Positions 24,848 to 32,117 of a stretch of 64,000 nucleotides of DNA are shown in pieces (positions within the stretch are counted from its first letter, which is position 1; every line of letters begins with the position of its first letter). Source of the DNA: Dermabacter sp. p3-SID358. Its GTDB lineage: Bacteria > Actinomycetota > Actinomycetes > Actinomycetales > Dermabacteraceae. The stretch is from NCBI RefSeq assembly GCF_025147465.1, contig NZ_JALXOZ010000003.1, positions 99,789 to 163,788 on the forward strand. Reading direction: 5' to 3'. Below the pieces are notes generated by a model. The model was given only the letters and a program-made list of their open reading frames with translations. It was not told where the DNA came from and searched no databases. The translations under genes and the position numbers were made by a program.

Positions 24848-25787
24848 ACCATCCGTGTCGCACAGGCGCAAGTACTCTCACGAGGCACACGACCACAGCA
24901 TCTCTGCCGACGCCGACCGCACGACTCTGTGGGTGGCCTTGATTGTGTTGAGCGTCTTTATGGTCGCCGAAGTCATCGTCAGCCTCCTGACTGGCTCCCT
25001 CGCACTGCTGTCGGATGCCGGGCACATGCTGTCCGACGTCGGAGCGATCGGGCTAGCACTATGGACCATTCGCCTCGTCGCTCGGCCTGCGCAAGGGGCG
25101 TGGACCTGGGGCCTCAAACGCGTGGAAACCATCTCCGCCGCGGTCAACGGCATCACGCTCCTGATCGTGGCTGGAGTCATCGCTGTGGAGGCAGTCCGCC
25201 GTCTGTTCGAACCACCCGAGGTCGACGGTGGCCCCGTGCTCATCGTTGCCCTGGTTGGGGTGGCCGTGAACATCGTCGTCGCGTGGTTGGTTGCTCGCGC
25301 CAATCGCTCAAGCCTCAATATCGAAGGCGCCTACCAACACATTCTCACCGACCTCTACGGCTTCCTCGGAACCATTGTTGCCGCGCTCATCATCATGGTG
25401 ACCGGGTGGACTCTTGCCGATGTCATTGCGTCCCTTCTGGTGTGTGCCCTCATGGTGCACGCAGCGTGGAATCTCTTGCGCGCCGCCGGCCGCGTTCTGC
25501 TCGAAGCAGCCCCGGAAGGAATTGACCTCGAGGAAGTCACCACCCACTTTCTTGAACTTCCCCACGTGCAGCGCGTTCATGACTTGCATGTGTGGAGCGT
25601 CGCGAGCGACCTGCCGGCACTATCAGCCCACATTGTTGTCGACGACGAGTGCTTTACCGACGGGCATATTCCCGAATTACTCGGCCAAGTGCAGCACTGC
25701 GTCGCGGGACATTTCGACGTTGAACACTCCACCTTCCAGTTCGAGCCGCCTCATCACGGGTCAAAAGAACCCTCCGTTCACCCTTGA
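24840..25787 (+). CDS. cation diffusion facilitator (zinc/cobalt/cadmium exporter, CzcD-like)
   Basis: A 315-residue CDF exporter with six membrane segments and a cytosolic C-terminal domain (about 215-315). The transport site has the Zn-type HxxxD on both TM2 (H62-D66, HMLSD) and TM5 (H167-D171, HILTD). The C-terminal domain HVQRVHDLHVWSVASDLPALSAHIVV is the dimerising metal-sensing fold. A His-rich N terminus (HEAHDHS) and a His-rich C terminus flank it. It exports zinc in exchange for protons, under the overlapping ArsR-type repressor. A terminator at 25913-25945 follows. The stretch 25788-25912 contains nothing else that I can identify. Confidence 0.92.
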   Translation: MTKPSVSHRRKYSHEAHDHSISADADRTTLWVALIVLSVFMVAEVIVSLLTGSLALLSDAGHMLSDVGAIGLALWTIRLVARPAQGAWTWGLKRVETISAAVNGITLLIVAGVIAVEAVRRLFEPPEVDGGPVLIVALVGVAVNIVVAWLVARANRSSLNIEGAYQHILTDLYGFLGTIVAALIIMVTGWTLADVIASLLVCALMVHAAWNLLRAAGRVLLEAAPEGIDLEEVTTHFLELPHVQRVHDLHVWSVASDLPALSAHIVVDDECFTDGHIPELLGQVQHCVAGHFDVEHSTFQFEPPHHGSKEPSVHP

Positions 25788-25912
25788 CCTGGCGACGAAC
25801 GCTGAATCCCGAGCACTCGGGCCAACGAAACACCCTGAGAGTACAGCGGGTTCTGCTCTCGGCTTTCGACCGCTTTCGGCGAAGACTATTTCGAAGAAAA
25901 CATGCAGTAGAA

Positions 25913-25945
25913 GGGCCCGCCACACCCGTTGTGCGTGGCGGGCCC
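25913..25945. terminator. bidirectional terminator between the CDF gene and the Tm-1-like operon
   Basis: An 11-bp stem (GGGCCCGCCAC / GTGGCGGGCCC) lies between two convergent transcription units. Confidence 0.85.
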
Positions 25946-25964
25946 CAAGTCAAAAGAAAATTTC

Positions 25965-26792
25965 TCAGTTGGTGAACGTGATCTGCGTGAACTTCTCCGT
26001 CTGCTCGCGGATGCCCGTCTCGGTGGGGAACCGCTCGATGGAGGAAGCGCCGTAGAAGCCAACAATGCCGTCGGTGTTATCGAGAATGTACTGAGCATCC
26101 TCGGGGTTGGCGATCGGGCCGCCGTGGCAGAGGCAAAGGATGCTCGGGTTCACGCTTCGCGCAGCGTCGGCAAGCTCCTGGACCTTCTTTGCCGACTCCT
26201 CAAGAGTGAGCGCCGTCTGGGCACCGATCGTCCCGGAGGTCGTGAGCCCCATGTGAGGCACGAGAATGTCGGCACCCGCGGCAGCCATTTCCTTCGCCTG
26301 CTCCACGTCAAACACGTAGGGGGACGTGAGGAGATCCAGCTCGTTTGCCATGCGGATCATGTCGATCTCAGGGCCGAAACCCATGCCAGTCTCCTCAAGA
26401 TTGGCACGGAAAACACCGTCGATGAGGCCAACCGTCGGAAAGTTCTGGACTCCCGCGAAGCCAATCTCCTTGACCTGCTTGAGGAAGTGCGGCATAACCC
26501 GGAACGGATCCGTGCCGTTCACACCGGCGAGAACCGGGGTGTGCTTGACGACGGGAAGCACTTCATTCGCCATCTCCATCACGATGCCGTTCGCGTCGCC
26601 ATAGGCGAGGAGCCCCGAAAGAGAGCCGCGGCCCGCCATGCGGAAACGCCCGGAGTTGTAAATGACGAGGAGGTCAATACCGCCGGCCTCGGCTGACTTT
26701 GCCGAAATGCCCGTTCCGGCACCGCCTCCAATAATCGGCTTTCCGCTTGCGACCTTCGCTCGCAAATGCTCAAGAATGTCTTTGCGGGACAT
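25965..26792 (-). CDS. phosphoenolpyruvate-hydrolase-family TIM-barrel protein (Tm-1 C-terminal-half homologue)
   Basis: A 275-residue TIM-barrel protein of the PEP_hydrolase family (PF09370 type). Conserved stretches are [68 protein letters not shown] and [16 protein letters not shown]. The family name comes from sequence similarity; no reaction is proven for most members. It starts one base after the stop of the Tm-1-like gene, with AAGGAG upstream of ATG 26792. In plants the two domains are fused in one protein (tomato Tm-1), so the bacterial products probably work together. The protein is cytosolic; no signal peptide is visible. Confidence 0.85.
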   Translation of the reverse strand: MSRKDILEHLRAKVASGKPIIGGGAGTGISAKSAEAGGIDLLVIYNSGRFRMAGRGSLSGLLAYGDANGIVMEMANEVLPVVKHTPVLAGVNGTDPFRVMPHFLKQVKEIGFAGVQNFPTVGLIDGVFRANLEETGMGFGPEIDMIRMANELDLLTSPYVFDVEQAKEMAAAGADILVPHMGLTTSGTIGAQTALTLEESAKKVQELADAARSVNPSILCLCHGGPIANPEDAQYILDNTDGIVGFYGASSIERFPTETGIREQTEKFTQITFTN

Positions 26793-26793
26793 T

Positions 26794-28035
26794 TCAGTTC
26801 TCCTTCGTTGTCGAATTGGTGCGAATAAGTTCATCGAGACGCTCTGCCATGGCTCGACCAAAGCCCTCGTCATTGACCGCGCATTCACGCTCATGAATGG
26901 GCACACCGCTACCCTCGAGATGTGTCTTCACAGCGTCAAAGAGAGCTGCATCCGCCGCGGGGTCGTAGAAGGGACCACCCTCCACATCAATACCACTCAA
27001 GCCTTCCGTGGGAATAAACAGCTCAGTAGGCCCCGTTGCGGAAGCGAGCTTTGTTCCGATGCGCCGACCGAGTTCCTCCGTTTCGCTGCGGGACGTGCGC
27101 ATGAGGGTCACCGTCGGGTTGTGCACGATGAATGTGCGGCCATCGAACTTGCTCGAGACCGTGTCCTTCGGCCCAAAGTTCACCATGTCGAGGGCGCCAA
27201 GGCTCACGACTTGAGGCGTGCCCATACGGCCCGCCATCTCAAGCCGCTCAGGGCCAGCGCTGAGGACCCCACCCACGAGATCGTCGGCAAGCTCCGTTGT
27301 TGTCAGGTCGCAAACGCCGGCGAGCAACCCGGACTCGATGAGCTTCTCCATTGCCCGCCCGCCCGCTCCAGTTGCGTGGAAGACGAGAACCTCGTACCCC
27401 AGCTCTGTAAGGGTCTTACGGGCTTCATCAGCGGCAGGAGTCGTGAGCCCAAACATCGAGAGGCCTACAAGCGGGCGGTGCTCATCGGAGGCGTCCGTGA
27501 GGCGAGCTTCGTAAGCCTTCGCCATTCCTGCGATGCCCGCCGCGGCGTTACCGAGCACCATCGCTGAAATGGAATTCACCCCTGCGATATCCACAACCGA
27601 ATACATGATGGTAGTGTCCGTTTCGCCGATATAAGGCGATACGTCGCCCGAGGCCATGGTCGACACGAGTAGCTTCGGAAAGCCCACTGGCACCGCTTGC
27701 ATCGCGGGAGCGGCCACAGATGAGCCCCCCGAACCGCCGACAGCAAGGATGCCGTGAATACGCCCCTCTTCCGCGAGTTTCTGCACGATCTTTGCAGCCC
27801 CGCGGCCCATAACAGTCATCATCTCGCCACGGTCGCGACGCTCCCGCAGTTTCTCGGCATTTTCACCCGCCTCCGCGATGACTTCATCCGCAGTGATATC
27901 CGCGAGATCGTTTGTGGAAAACGAGCCGACATCGACGGCGAGTACCCCCACCCCAAGTTCCGCAAGGCGCTCCTTCAACCAGGCGTAATCCTCGGCCTTC
28001 GTGTCGAGCGTTCCTACTAAAGCGATGGTCGTCAT
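26794..28035 (-). CDS. Tm-1-like ATP-binding domain protein (UPF0261)
   Basis: A 413-residue protein of the UPF0261/Tm-1-like ATP-binding family. The N terminus [21 protein letters not shown] is diagnostic. [43 protein letters not shown] and [19 protein letters not shown] are the other highly conserved blocks, and [19 protein letters not shown] carries a Gly-rich nucleotide-binding loop. In tomato, the same fold at the N terminus of Tm-1 binds ATP and tobamovirus replicase; the bacterial role is unknown. The start is ATG 28035 with GGAG upstream. It is the first gene of a two-gene operon with the TIM-barrel protein. Confidence 0.87.
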   Translation of the reverse strand: MTTIALVGTLDTKAEDYAWLKERLAELGVGVLAVDVGSFSTNDLADITADEVIAEAGENAEKLRERRDRGEMMTVMGRGAAKIVQKLAEEGRIHGILAVGGSGGSSVAAPAMQAVPVGFPKLLVSTMASGDVSPYIGETDTTIMYSVVDIAGVNSISAMVLGNAAAGIAGMAKAYEARLTDASDEHRPLVGLSMFGLTTPAADEARKTLTELGYEVLVFHATGAGGRAMEKLIESGLLAGVCDLTTTELADDLVGGVLSAGPERLEMAGRMGTPQVVSLGALDMVNFGPKDTVSSKFDGRTFIVHNPTVTLMRTSRSETEELGRRIGTKLASATGPTELFIPTEGLSGIDVEGGPFYDPAADAALFDAVKTHLEGSGVPIHERECAVNDEGFGRAMAERLDELIRTNSTTKEN

Positions 28036-28532
28036 CAGGCACTCCTTCGTCTTCGATTCACTCCACGCTACGCCTCGGGTATGTGCGCAGAGTAAAAAGG
28101 GCGCGCTCGCTCCGATTGAGCACGAAGGCTCCATCCCTCTCAGAACGAGTGGGTGGCCTCAGCTTCAGTCAAGATTTGACAGAAGTGGCCGTCAATCCGC
28201 GCCCAGCCGATGTCTCAATCAAGCTGTGCTGGACAAGACGCATCAATGTGTAGCCCGAGAATACGGAAAACCTCGGTAGGAGTTTGTTGCGGGAGAGCCG
28301 CGTGGAGGACGAGGCGATCGTTGAACGCCCAGCAAGCGTCGGAAGCATAGCAGCGAAGGTAGGGCCTCCTTCGCTGCGCTACTGGACCATCGTTGACCTG
28401 CGGCGACGGTCACGAGGCTACTCACGGTGACGAAGCACTCAGCTTCGATATCTGCTCGTAATGTTAACTGGGACTCGCATGAAGGAGCCCAATCGCTTGT
28501 AAGTCAAGGACTCGAAAAGTCGGGAGATCGAC
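28036..28532. other. gene-free divergent intergenic region with one hairpin
   Basis: No credible gene lies in these 497 bases. They separate two divergent operons and must hold both promoters. A 10-bp hairpin (GCAGCGAAGG/CCTTCGCTGC, 28350-28377) lies mid-region without a T run. I see no recognised riboswitch. Confidence 0.5.
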
Positions 28533-28871
28533 ATGTTCTACGACATTGACGACAAAGCAGCTCACAACACAATTTCGCAAACAAGCGGAACAGTCCCTGA
28601 TATAGAAAACGCCAACACCGACCTCACGAATGATGCGTCGGATCTGGGCGGCAGGCTCATGTACAGCCCGGAGACGTCGGGCACGCTCGGTGGGGACGTA
28701 AGCCAGGGTTTCGAATCCGCGGGTGAAGCCTTGGTTTCGATGATCAACAACAATATTCAATCCGCCTCAGACGCCGTGACGTCATACGTCGACGGCGATC
28801 GGCAGGTTTGCACGGAAGCCGATGCAGGACTTCAGCGGGCATACGTGAGCGACATGCCTGGTATTCGGTAA
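28533..28871 (+). CDS. small helical WXG100-like candidate type VII secretion protein
   Basis: A 112-residue acidic protein that I cannot assign to a named family with certainty. It has no signal peptide. It reads as two amphipathic helices (about 18-45 and 55-100) separated by a Gly/Ser-containing turn (SPETSGTLGGD), a layout like WXG100/ESX-type secreted proteins, although no WXG triplet is present. GGGAGA precedes ATG 28533. It is the first of five genes on the plus strand, the second of which looks like a larger secreted protein of the same superfamily. A role as a co-secreted partner or chaperone is inferred from size, fold impression and position. Confidence 0.5.
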   Translation: MFYDIDDKAAHNTISQTSGTVPDIENANTDLTNDASDLGGRLMYSPETSGTLGGDVSQGFESAGEALVSMINNNIQSASDAVTSYVDGDRQVCTEADAGLQRAYVSDMPGIR

Positions 28872-28897
28872 CCACGATCAGCGAGCGAGGAAGTGTG

Positions 28898-30145
28898 ATG
28901 GCTTTTGACCTTCCAGAAATCGATGACCCGGGAACCGTGACCGCTGGCGCCACAGAGATTCGCGATGCAGGCGAAAGCGTTGAGCAAAAAGTGAATGACA
29001 CCGCGGACACGTGGCAGCCTATGAGCGGTCAGTATTACGCACCCGAGGCCGCGCAAGTGCATCAGGCGATGAAGACGCCCGAGCGCATGGCAACCGAACT
29101 CAAGAATGCGGCCGACGATATCGCAGTACGGCTAGAAGACTACGCATCTGCCCTCGGGAGACTGAGGCGACGCAAAACTAACCTCGAAGCCGACATCTCC
29201 ATTTACGAAATGGCGAGAGCAGCGGCCAACCTCTCGGATCCCGCGGTTCAGGCGTATTTTGAAAGTTGGAGACTCGACCTCGAAAGGCAGTGCGCGCAGC
29301 TCACGGCTGATGCTAAGCTCGCAGATTCAAACTGTGCGAGGTCGCTCTCGGTCAAGACCGAGAATGACGGCGAGAACATTGGTCAGATGCTCCTCAACGC
29401 TGCCATTCGTGGCAATGATCTCGAGGGCGCTGCTGGGCCATTGCTTCAGGGGGCTCGCCTGAGCACCGACGCCTATAAGTACTACAGCATGGCCTTTTTC
29501 TACAGAAACGGAAACATTCGAGTTCGGCAGGGCTGGGCACCCAAGCTCCTGCAGGACCTTGCCGGGAAAGGCAAGTTCGGCGAGGGACTCGTTAAGAGCG
29601 TCACGGGCTGGGACGCGAGCGCCGTCACCAACAGGGGGCAATTCCTTGCGACAAACTCGGCGATGAACCCCATGGCGAAGCCCACCACTGCTACCGGCGC
29701 TCTTCAGGCAGTCGTGGGCCGCAGCATGCTCAAGCTCGAGGGCAAGAATTCGCGAGTGCCGCACGCTCACCAGCACCGCCTCACGAATGAGAAGTGGGAC
29801 AAAGTTGGCAAGGCCTCGAAGCTTGCGTCGCGAACCGGTACCGGTGTCGCGGCGGTCACCAACTCGATGGACTCGTGGCAGACCGATTCTCAACAGCGCC
29901 CGAACATGGGCAACTGGGAGAAGGGTGCACGTGCAGGCGTCACAGCCGCCGGCGCCACGGCTGGTGGCTGGGCTGGTGGTAAGGCCGGCGCCGCTACGGG
30001 TGCCGCGGTTGGTTCCCTCTTTGGCCCCGCTGGCACAGTTGTTGGCGGCGTCGCCGGTAGCATCATCGGTGGCTTTGCAGGCTCGTCGGCAGGCGGCTGG
30101 GCCGCGAACAAGGTCAAGGACCCCGTTGGTGGTCTCTTCGATTGA
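28898..30145 (+). CDS. WXG100-superfamily-like protein with C-terminal glycine zipper, candidate T7SS substrate
   Basis: A 415-residue protein with three parts. Residues 1 to about 135 form an acidic helical domain (ATEIRDAGESVEQKV, then DTWQPMSGQYYAPEA near residue 45, and ALGRLRRRKTNLEADI), resembling the N-terminal targeting domains of ESX/LXG-type substrates. A basic middle follows with no recognised enzyme motif. The C-terminal stretch (about 345-406) is a Gly/Ala-rich glycine zipper (GATAGGWAGGKAGAATGAAV and onward) of a kind that inserts into membranes. There is no signal peptide. ATG 28898 follows GCGAGGAAG. A membrane-active effector delivered by a type VII system is the best hypothesis; no nuclease or ADP-ribosylating motif is visible. 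Confidence 0.5.
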   Translation: MAFDLPEIDDPGTVTAGATEIRDAGESVEQKVNDTADTWQPMSGQYYAPEAAQVHQAMKTPERMATELKNAADDIAVRLEDYASALGRLRRRKTNLEADISIYEMARAAANLSDPAVQAYFESWRLDLERQCAQLTADAKLADSNCARSLSVKTENDGENIGQMLLNAAIRGNDLEGAAGPLLQGARLSTDAYKYYSMAFFYRNGNIRVRQGWAPKLLQDLAGKGKFGEGLVKSVTGWDASAVTNRGQFLATNSAMNPMAKPTTATGALQAVVGRSMLKLEGKNSRVPHAHQHRLTNEKWDKVGKASKLASRTGTGVAAVTNSMDSWQTDSQQRPNMGNWEKGARAGVTAAGATAGGWAGGKAGAATGAAVGSLFGPAGTVVGGVAGSIIGGFAGSSAGGWAANKVKDPVGGLFD

Positions 30146-30217
30146 TGTGCGCAAGTCGCCGAGTTTCCGACGATTCCTGCGGATCGCTCGAGCTATAGCG
30201 AGTAGTGAGGAGACGCA

Positions 30218-30733
30218 ATGCCTGATGCTGGAAAGGCAATACCCGCGGAGGTAACGACCTACACGCACCCGGCAATGGTCGTCGACGTGTGCGCACCGCG
30301 CGGGTGGGAAGAAGACACATCCGGCGCTGACCGTGGGATTTTCCTCTACCTTTCGGATGACGTGTGGAACGAGCAGTTCCGCCCGAACATCGTGCTCATC
30401 CAGAGGAGGGCTGAGGCCGGAACCGAATCGCTTGAAAAGCTCGCTTCTACTCAGGATGAGGTCGAGGATTCGTTTGCCGAAACCCTCGATGAGTACCGGC
30501 TTATGCACCTCGACGCAGACACCGTCGGACTCCAGGGTGTGCCCGGGCTCCAGCGGATCGCCTCCTATAAAAATGCCGACGGTATCCCGCTCACGATGTT
30601 CCAGTGGATCGCGGTGCACAACCGCATCCACGTTGATCTCACGATCACCTATCCCACGGAATTGCTCGGCGATCGCGCGCAGCTCATCGTGAACATGGGG
30701 CACGGACTGCTGTGGAAGGAGTCGGCACAATGA
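30218..30733 (+). CDS. LpqN/DUF1795-like (Mog1/PsbP fold) cytosolic protein, candidate effector chaperone
   Basis: A 171-residue protein whose pattern (VVDVCAPRGWEEDT, NIVLIQRRAEAGTESLEKLAS, YRLMHLDADTVGLQGVPGLQRIASYKNADGIPLTMFQWIAVHNRIHVDLTITYP) resembles the Mog1/PsbP/DcrB-type fold shared by LpqN lipoproteins and DUF1795 proteins. Unlike LpqN it has no signal peptide or lipobox, so it stays in the cytosol. DUF1795 (Eag) proteins chaperone membrane-inserting effectors in type VI secretion. Its place right after a glycine-zipper protein makes a parallel role attractive. ATG 30218 follows GAGGAG; its stop overlaps the next start (ATGA). The family call is by eye and moderate only. Confidence 0.5.
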   Translation: MPDAGKAIPAEVTTYTHPAMVVDVCAPRGWEEDTSGADRGIFLYLSDDVWNEQFRPNIVLIQRRAEAGTESLEKLASTQDEVEDSFAETLDEYRLMHLDADTVGLQGVPGLQRIASYKNADGIPLTMFQWIAVHNRIHVDLTITYPTELLGDRAQLIVNMGHGLLWKESAQ

Positions 30734-31512
30734 CGGAACAGGCCAATACCGACCGTGAGAACACCGGAGTGGAGCTCGGCTTCGAAAGCTTCATGTCCCT
30801 TCTCGAGAGGGGGATCCCGAGCGAAGGCTTCACGGTCGTTGACGTGAATGACCGGGTTGTCGTGAGCGGCGGCCAGGGTTCCGACGGCACCGGGGCCATC
30901 TGGAGCACCCTCAGGGACTATCGCTTCCAGCTCACGATCGCGTCGGTTGCGGGCAACGGCGTGGAGGACAACCGGTTCCTGTGGCTCGGCCCCGAGGGGT
31001 GCGTGAGCGCCCAGACCGTCGTGACGAGTGAGGTTTCCACCCCGCCGAGCTTCGTGCTCAAGGCTCACCCGCTTTCGAGCCGCTACACGGTGCTGTTCGA
31101 TCTTGCTGACCTCGCGCCCATTCCCCGGAATGACGTCACGTCAAGCGAGGCGGTCAAGATCGCGGCGGAGACCTGGGAGAACCTGGTTGTTGAACCCGGT
31201 GAGGAGCAAAAGCTCCACAAGGCCCAGCAGGGTGTCGCTGAAGCCGTGCGCGGGGTTTCGCCCGGCATGGCAGAGGACATCACCCAGGGGCTCTACGACC
31301 AGGTCGTTGTGGCCTCCGGAGCGCAAACCGACGAAGGCCCTGCACCTATGGCGACGGCGTGGATCTCGACCTCGCACGGCTACCTGTCGTTCTTCTCGGA
31401 GCCGCGAAAGATCTTCGGAAGCTCCCACTACCTCGAACCGGCAGAGGCGTGGGTGTTGTTCATGATGGCCGCCCATCAGCTTCCCACCGAACAGCAGATC
31501 TCCACGTGGTGA
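30730..31512 (+). CDS. unknown protein, possibly EspG-like secretion accessory
   Basis: A 260-residue cytosolic acidic protein that I do not recognise with confidence. It has alternating beta segments (FTVVDVNDRVVVSGGQ, YRFQLTIASVAG, SRYTVLFDLADLAPIP), a helical middle, and a C-terminal beta/helix end (ATAWISTSHGYLSFFSEP, then EAWVLFMMAAHQLP). Size and layout recall EspG-type proteins, which bind ESX substrates in the cytosol and keep them soluble. Translation is coupled to the LpqN-like gene through ATGA. It belongs to the same five-gene group, so a role in handling the glycine-zipper protein is plausible; alternatively it may be an immunity protein. Confidence 0.4.
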   Translation: MTEQANTDRENTGVELGFESFMSLLERGIPSEGFTVVDVNDRVVVSGGQGSDGTGAIWSTLRDYRFQLTIASVAGNGVEDNRFLWLGPEGCVSAQTVVTSEVSTPPSFVLKAHPLSSRYTVLFDLADLAPIPRNDVTSSEAVKIAAETWENLVVEPGEEQKLHKAQQGVAEAVRGVSPGMAEDITQGLYDQVVVASGAQTDEGPAPMATAWISTSHGYLSFFSEPRKIFGSSHYLEPAEAWVLFMMAAHQLPTEQQISTW

Positions 31513-31556
31513 CGCATGCGGCGTTCAGCGCGAGCGTGTGAGAGGAGTGTGGGGTC

Positions 31557-31937
31557 GTGAACATTCTTTTGTGGAGTGCCATTTTCGTTGTCACGACGGC
31601 TGTTTTCGCGTTCTACATGTTCCACGTGCGCTTCCAAGAAAACGCAGAGTGGTACGACGACTATCGCGAAGTCCCGAATCTGTGGGTGCTCCCGTACTGC
31701 ACGCCCGTCTTTAGTGTCGGCGCGCTCCTCATCCTTCACCAAGAACTTGGGTACCCGGGCGGCGTTCTCGTCTCCGAGACGCTCCGAATCTTGGGGATCG
31801 CGACAGTCGTCATGATCCCCATCGGGATTCTCGGCGCAGTCGGCGTGCCACTTCCGTGGCCCTTTGCTCCGCGCTGGGTTGTCGAGCGCCGCAAGAACGA
31901 CCGCGCGAAAAGAAAGCTCAAGCAGGGCGAGCGTTGA
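31557..31937 (+). CDS. small membrane protein of the T7SS-like group
   Basis: A 126-residue membrane protein with an N-terminal transmembrane helix (NILLWSAIFVVTTAVFAFYM) and probably two more (VLPYCTPVFSVGALLILH, TLRILGIATVVMIPIGILGA), ending in a strongly basic cytosolic tail (VVERRKNDRAKRKLK). I do not recognise a family. The start is GTG 31557 after AGAGGAG. It ends the five-gene group and could be an immunity protein protecting the membrane from the glycine-zipper product, or an unrelated small membrane protein. Confidence 0.5.
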   Translation: MNILLWSAIFVVTTAVFAFYMFHVRFQENAEWYDDYREVPNLWVLPYCTPVFSVGALLILHQELGYPGGVLVSETLRILGIATVVMIPIGILGAVGVPLPWPFAPRWVVERRKNDRAKRKLKQGER

Positions 31938-32085
31938 GCTTCCCCGGGCCGTTCTAGCAGCGGCTTTTCCTCCCTATGAAACAACGCGGCCGCAATCGAG
32001 GTCCGCGCGTTCGCGGCGTGAAAGCGCACGAGTCATTGTTTGGGGTTAGCGGAAATGGCACGAGGACCCAACCCCAGGTACTGTT

Positions 32086-32104
32086 AATGAGAACGGTTAC
32101 CATT
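32086..32104. promoter_or_regulatory. Zur-box-like palindrome before the anchored surface-protein gene
   Basis: AATGAGAACGGTTACCATT is a 19-bp imperfect palindrome in which 14 positions are symmetric. It resembles the Fur-family zinc-uptake regulator boxes of actinobacteria (AATGAnAA..TTnTCATT style). It lies 13 bases before the start codon, where binding would block transcription or translation start. Identification is by pattern only. Confidence 0.55.
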
Positions 32105-32117
32105 CAAGGAGGGGTTT

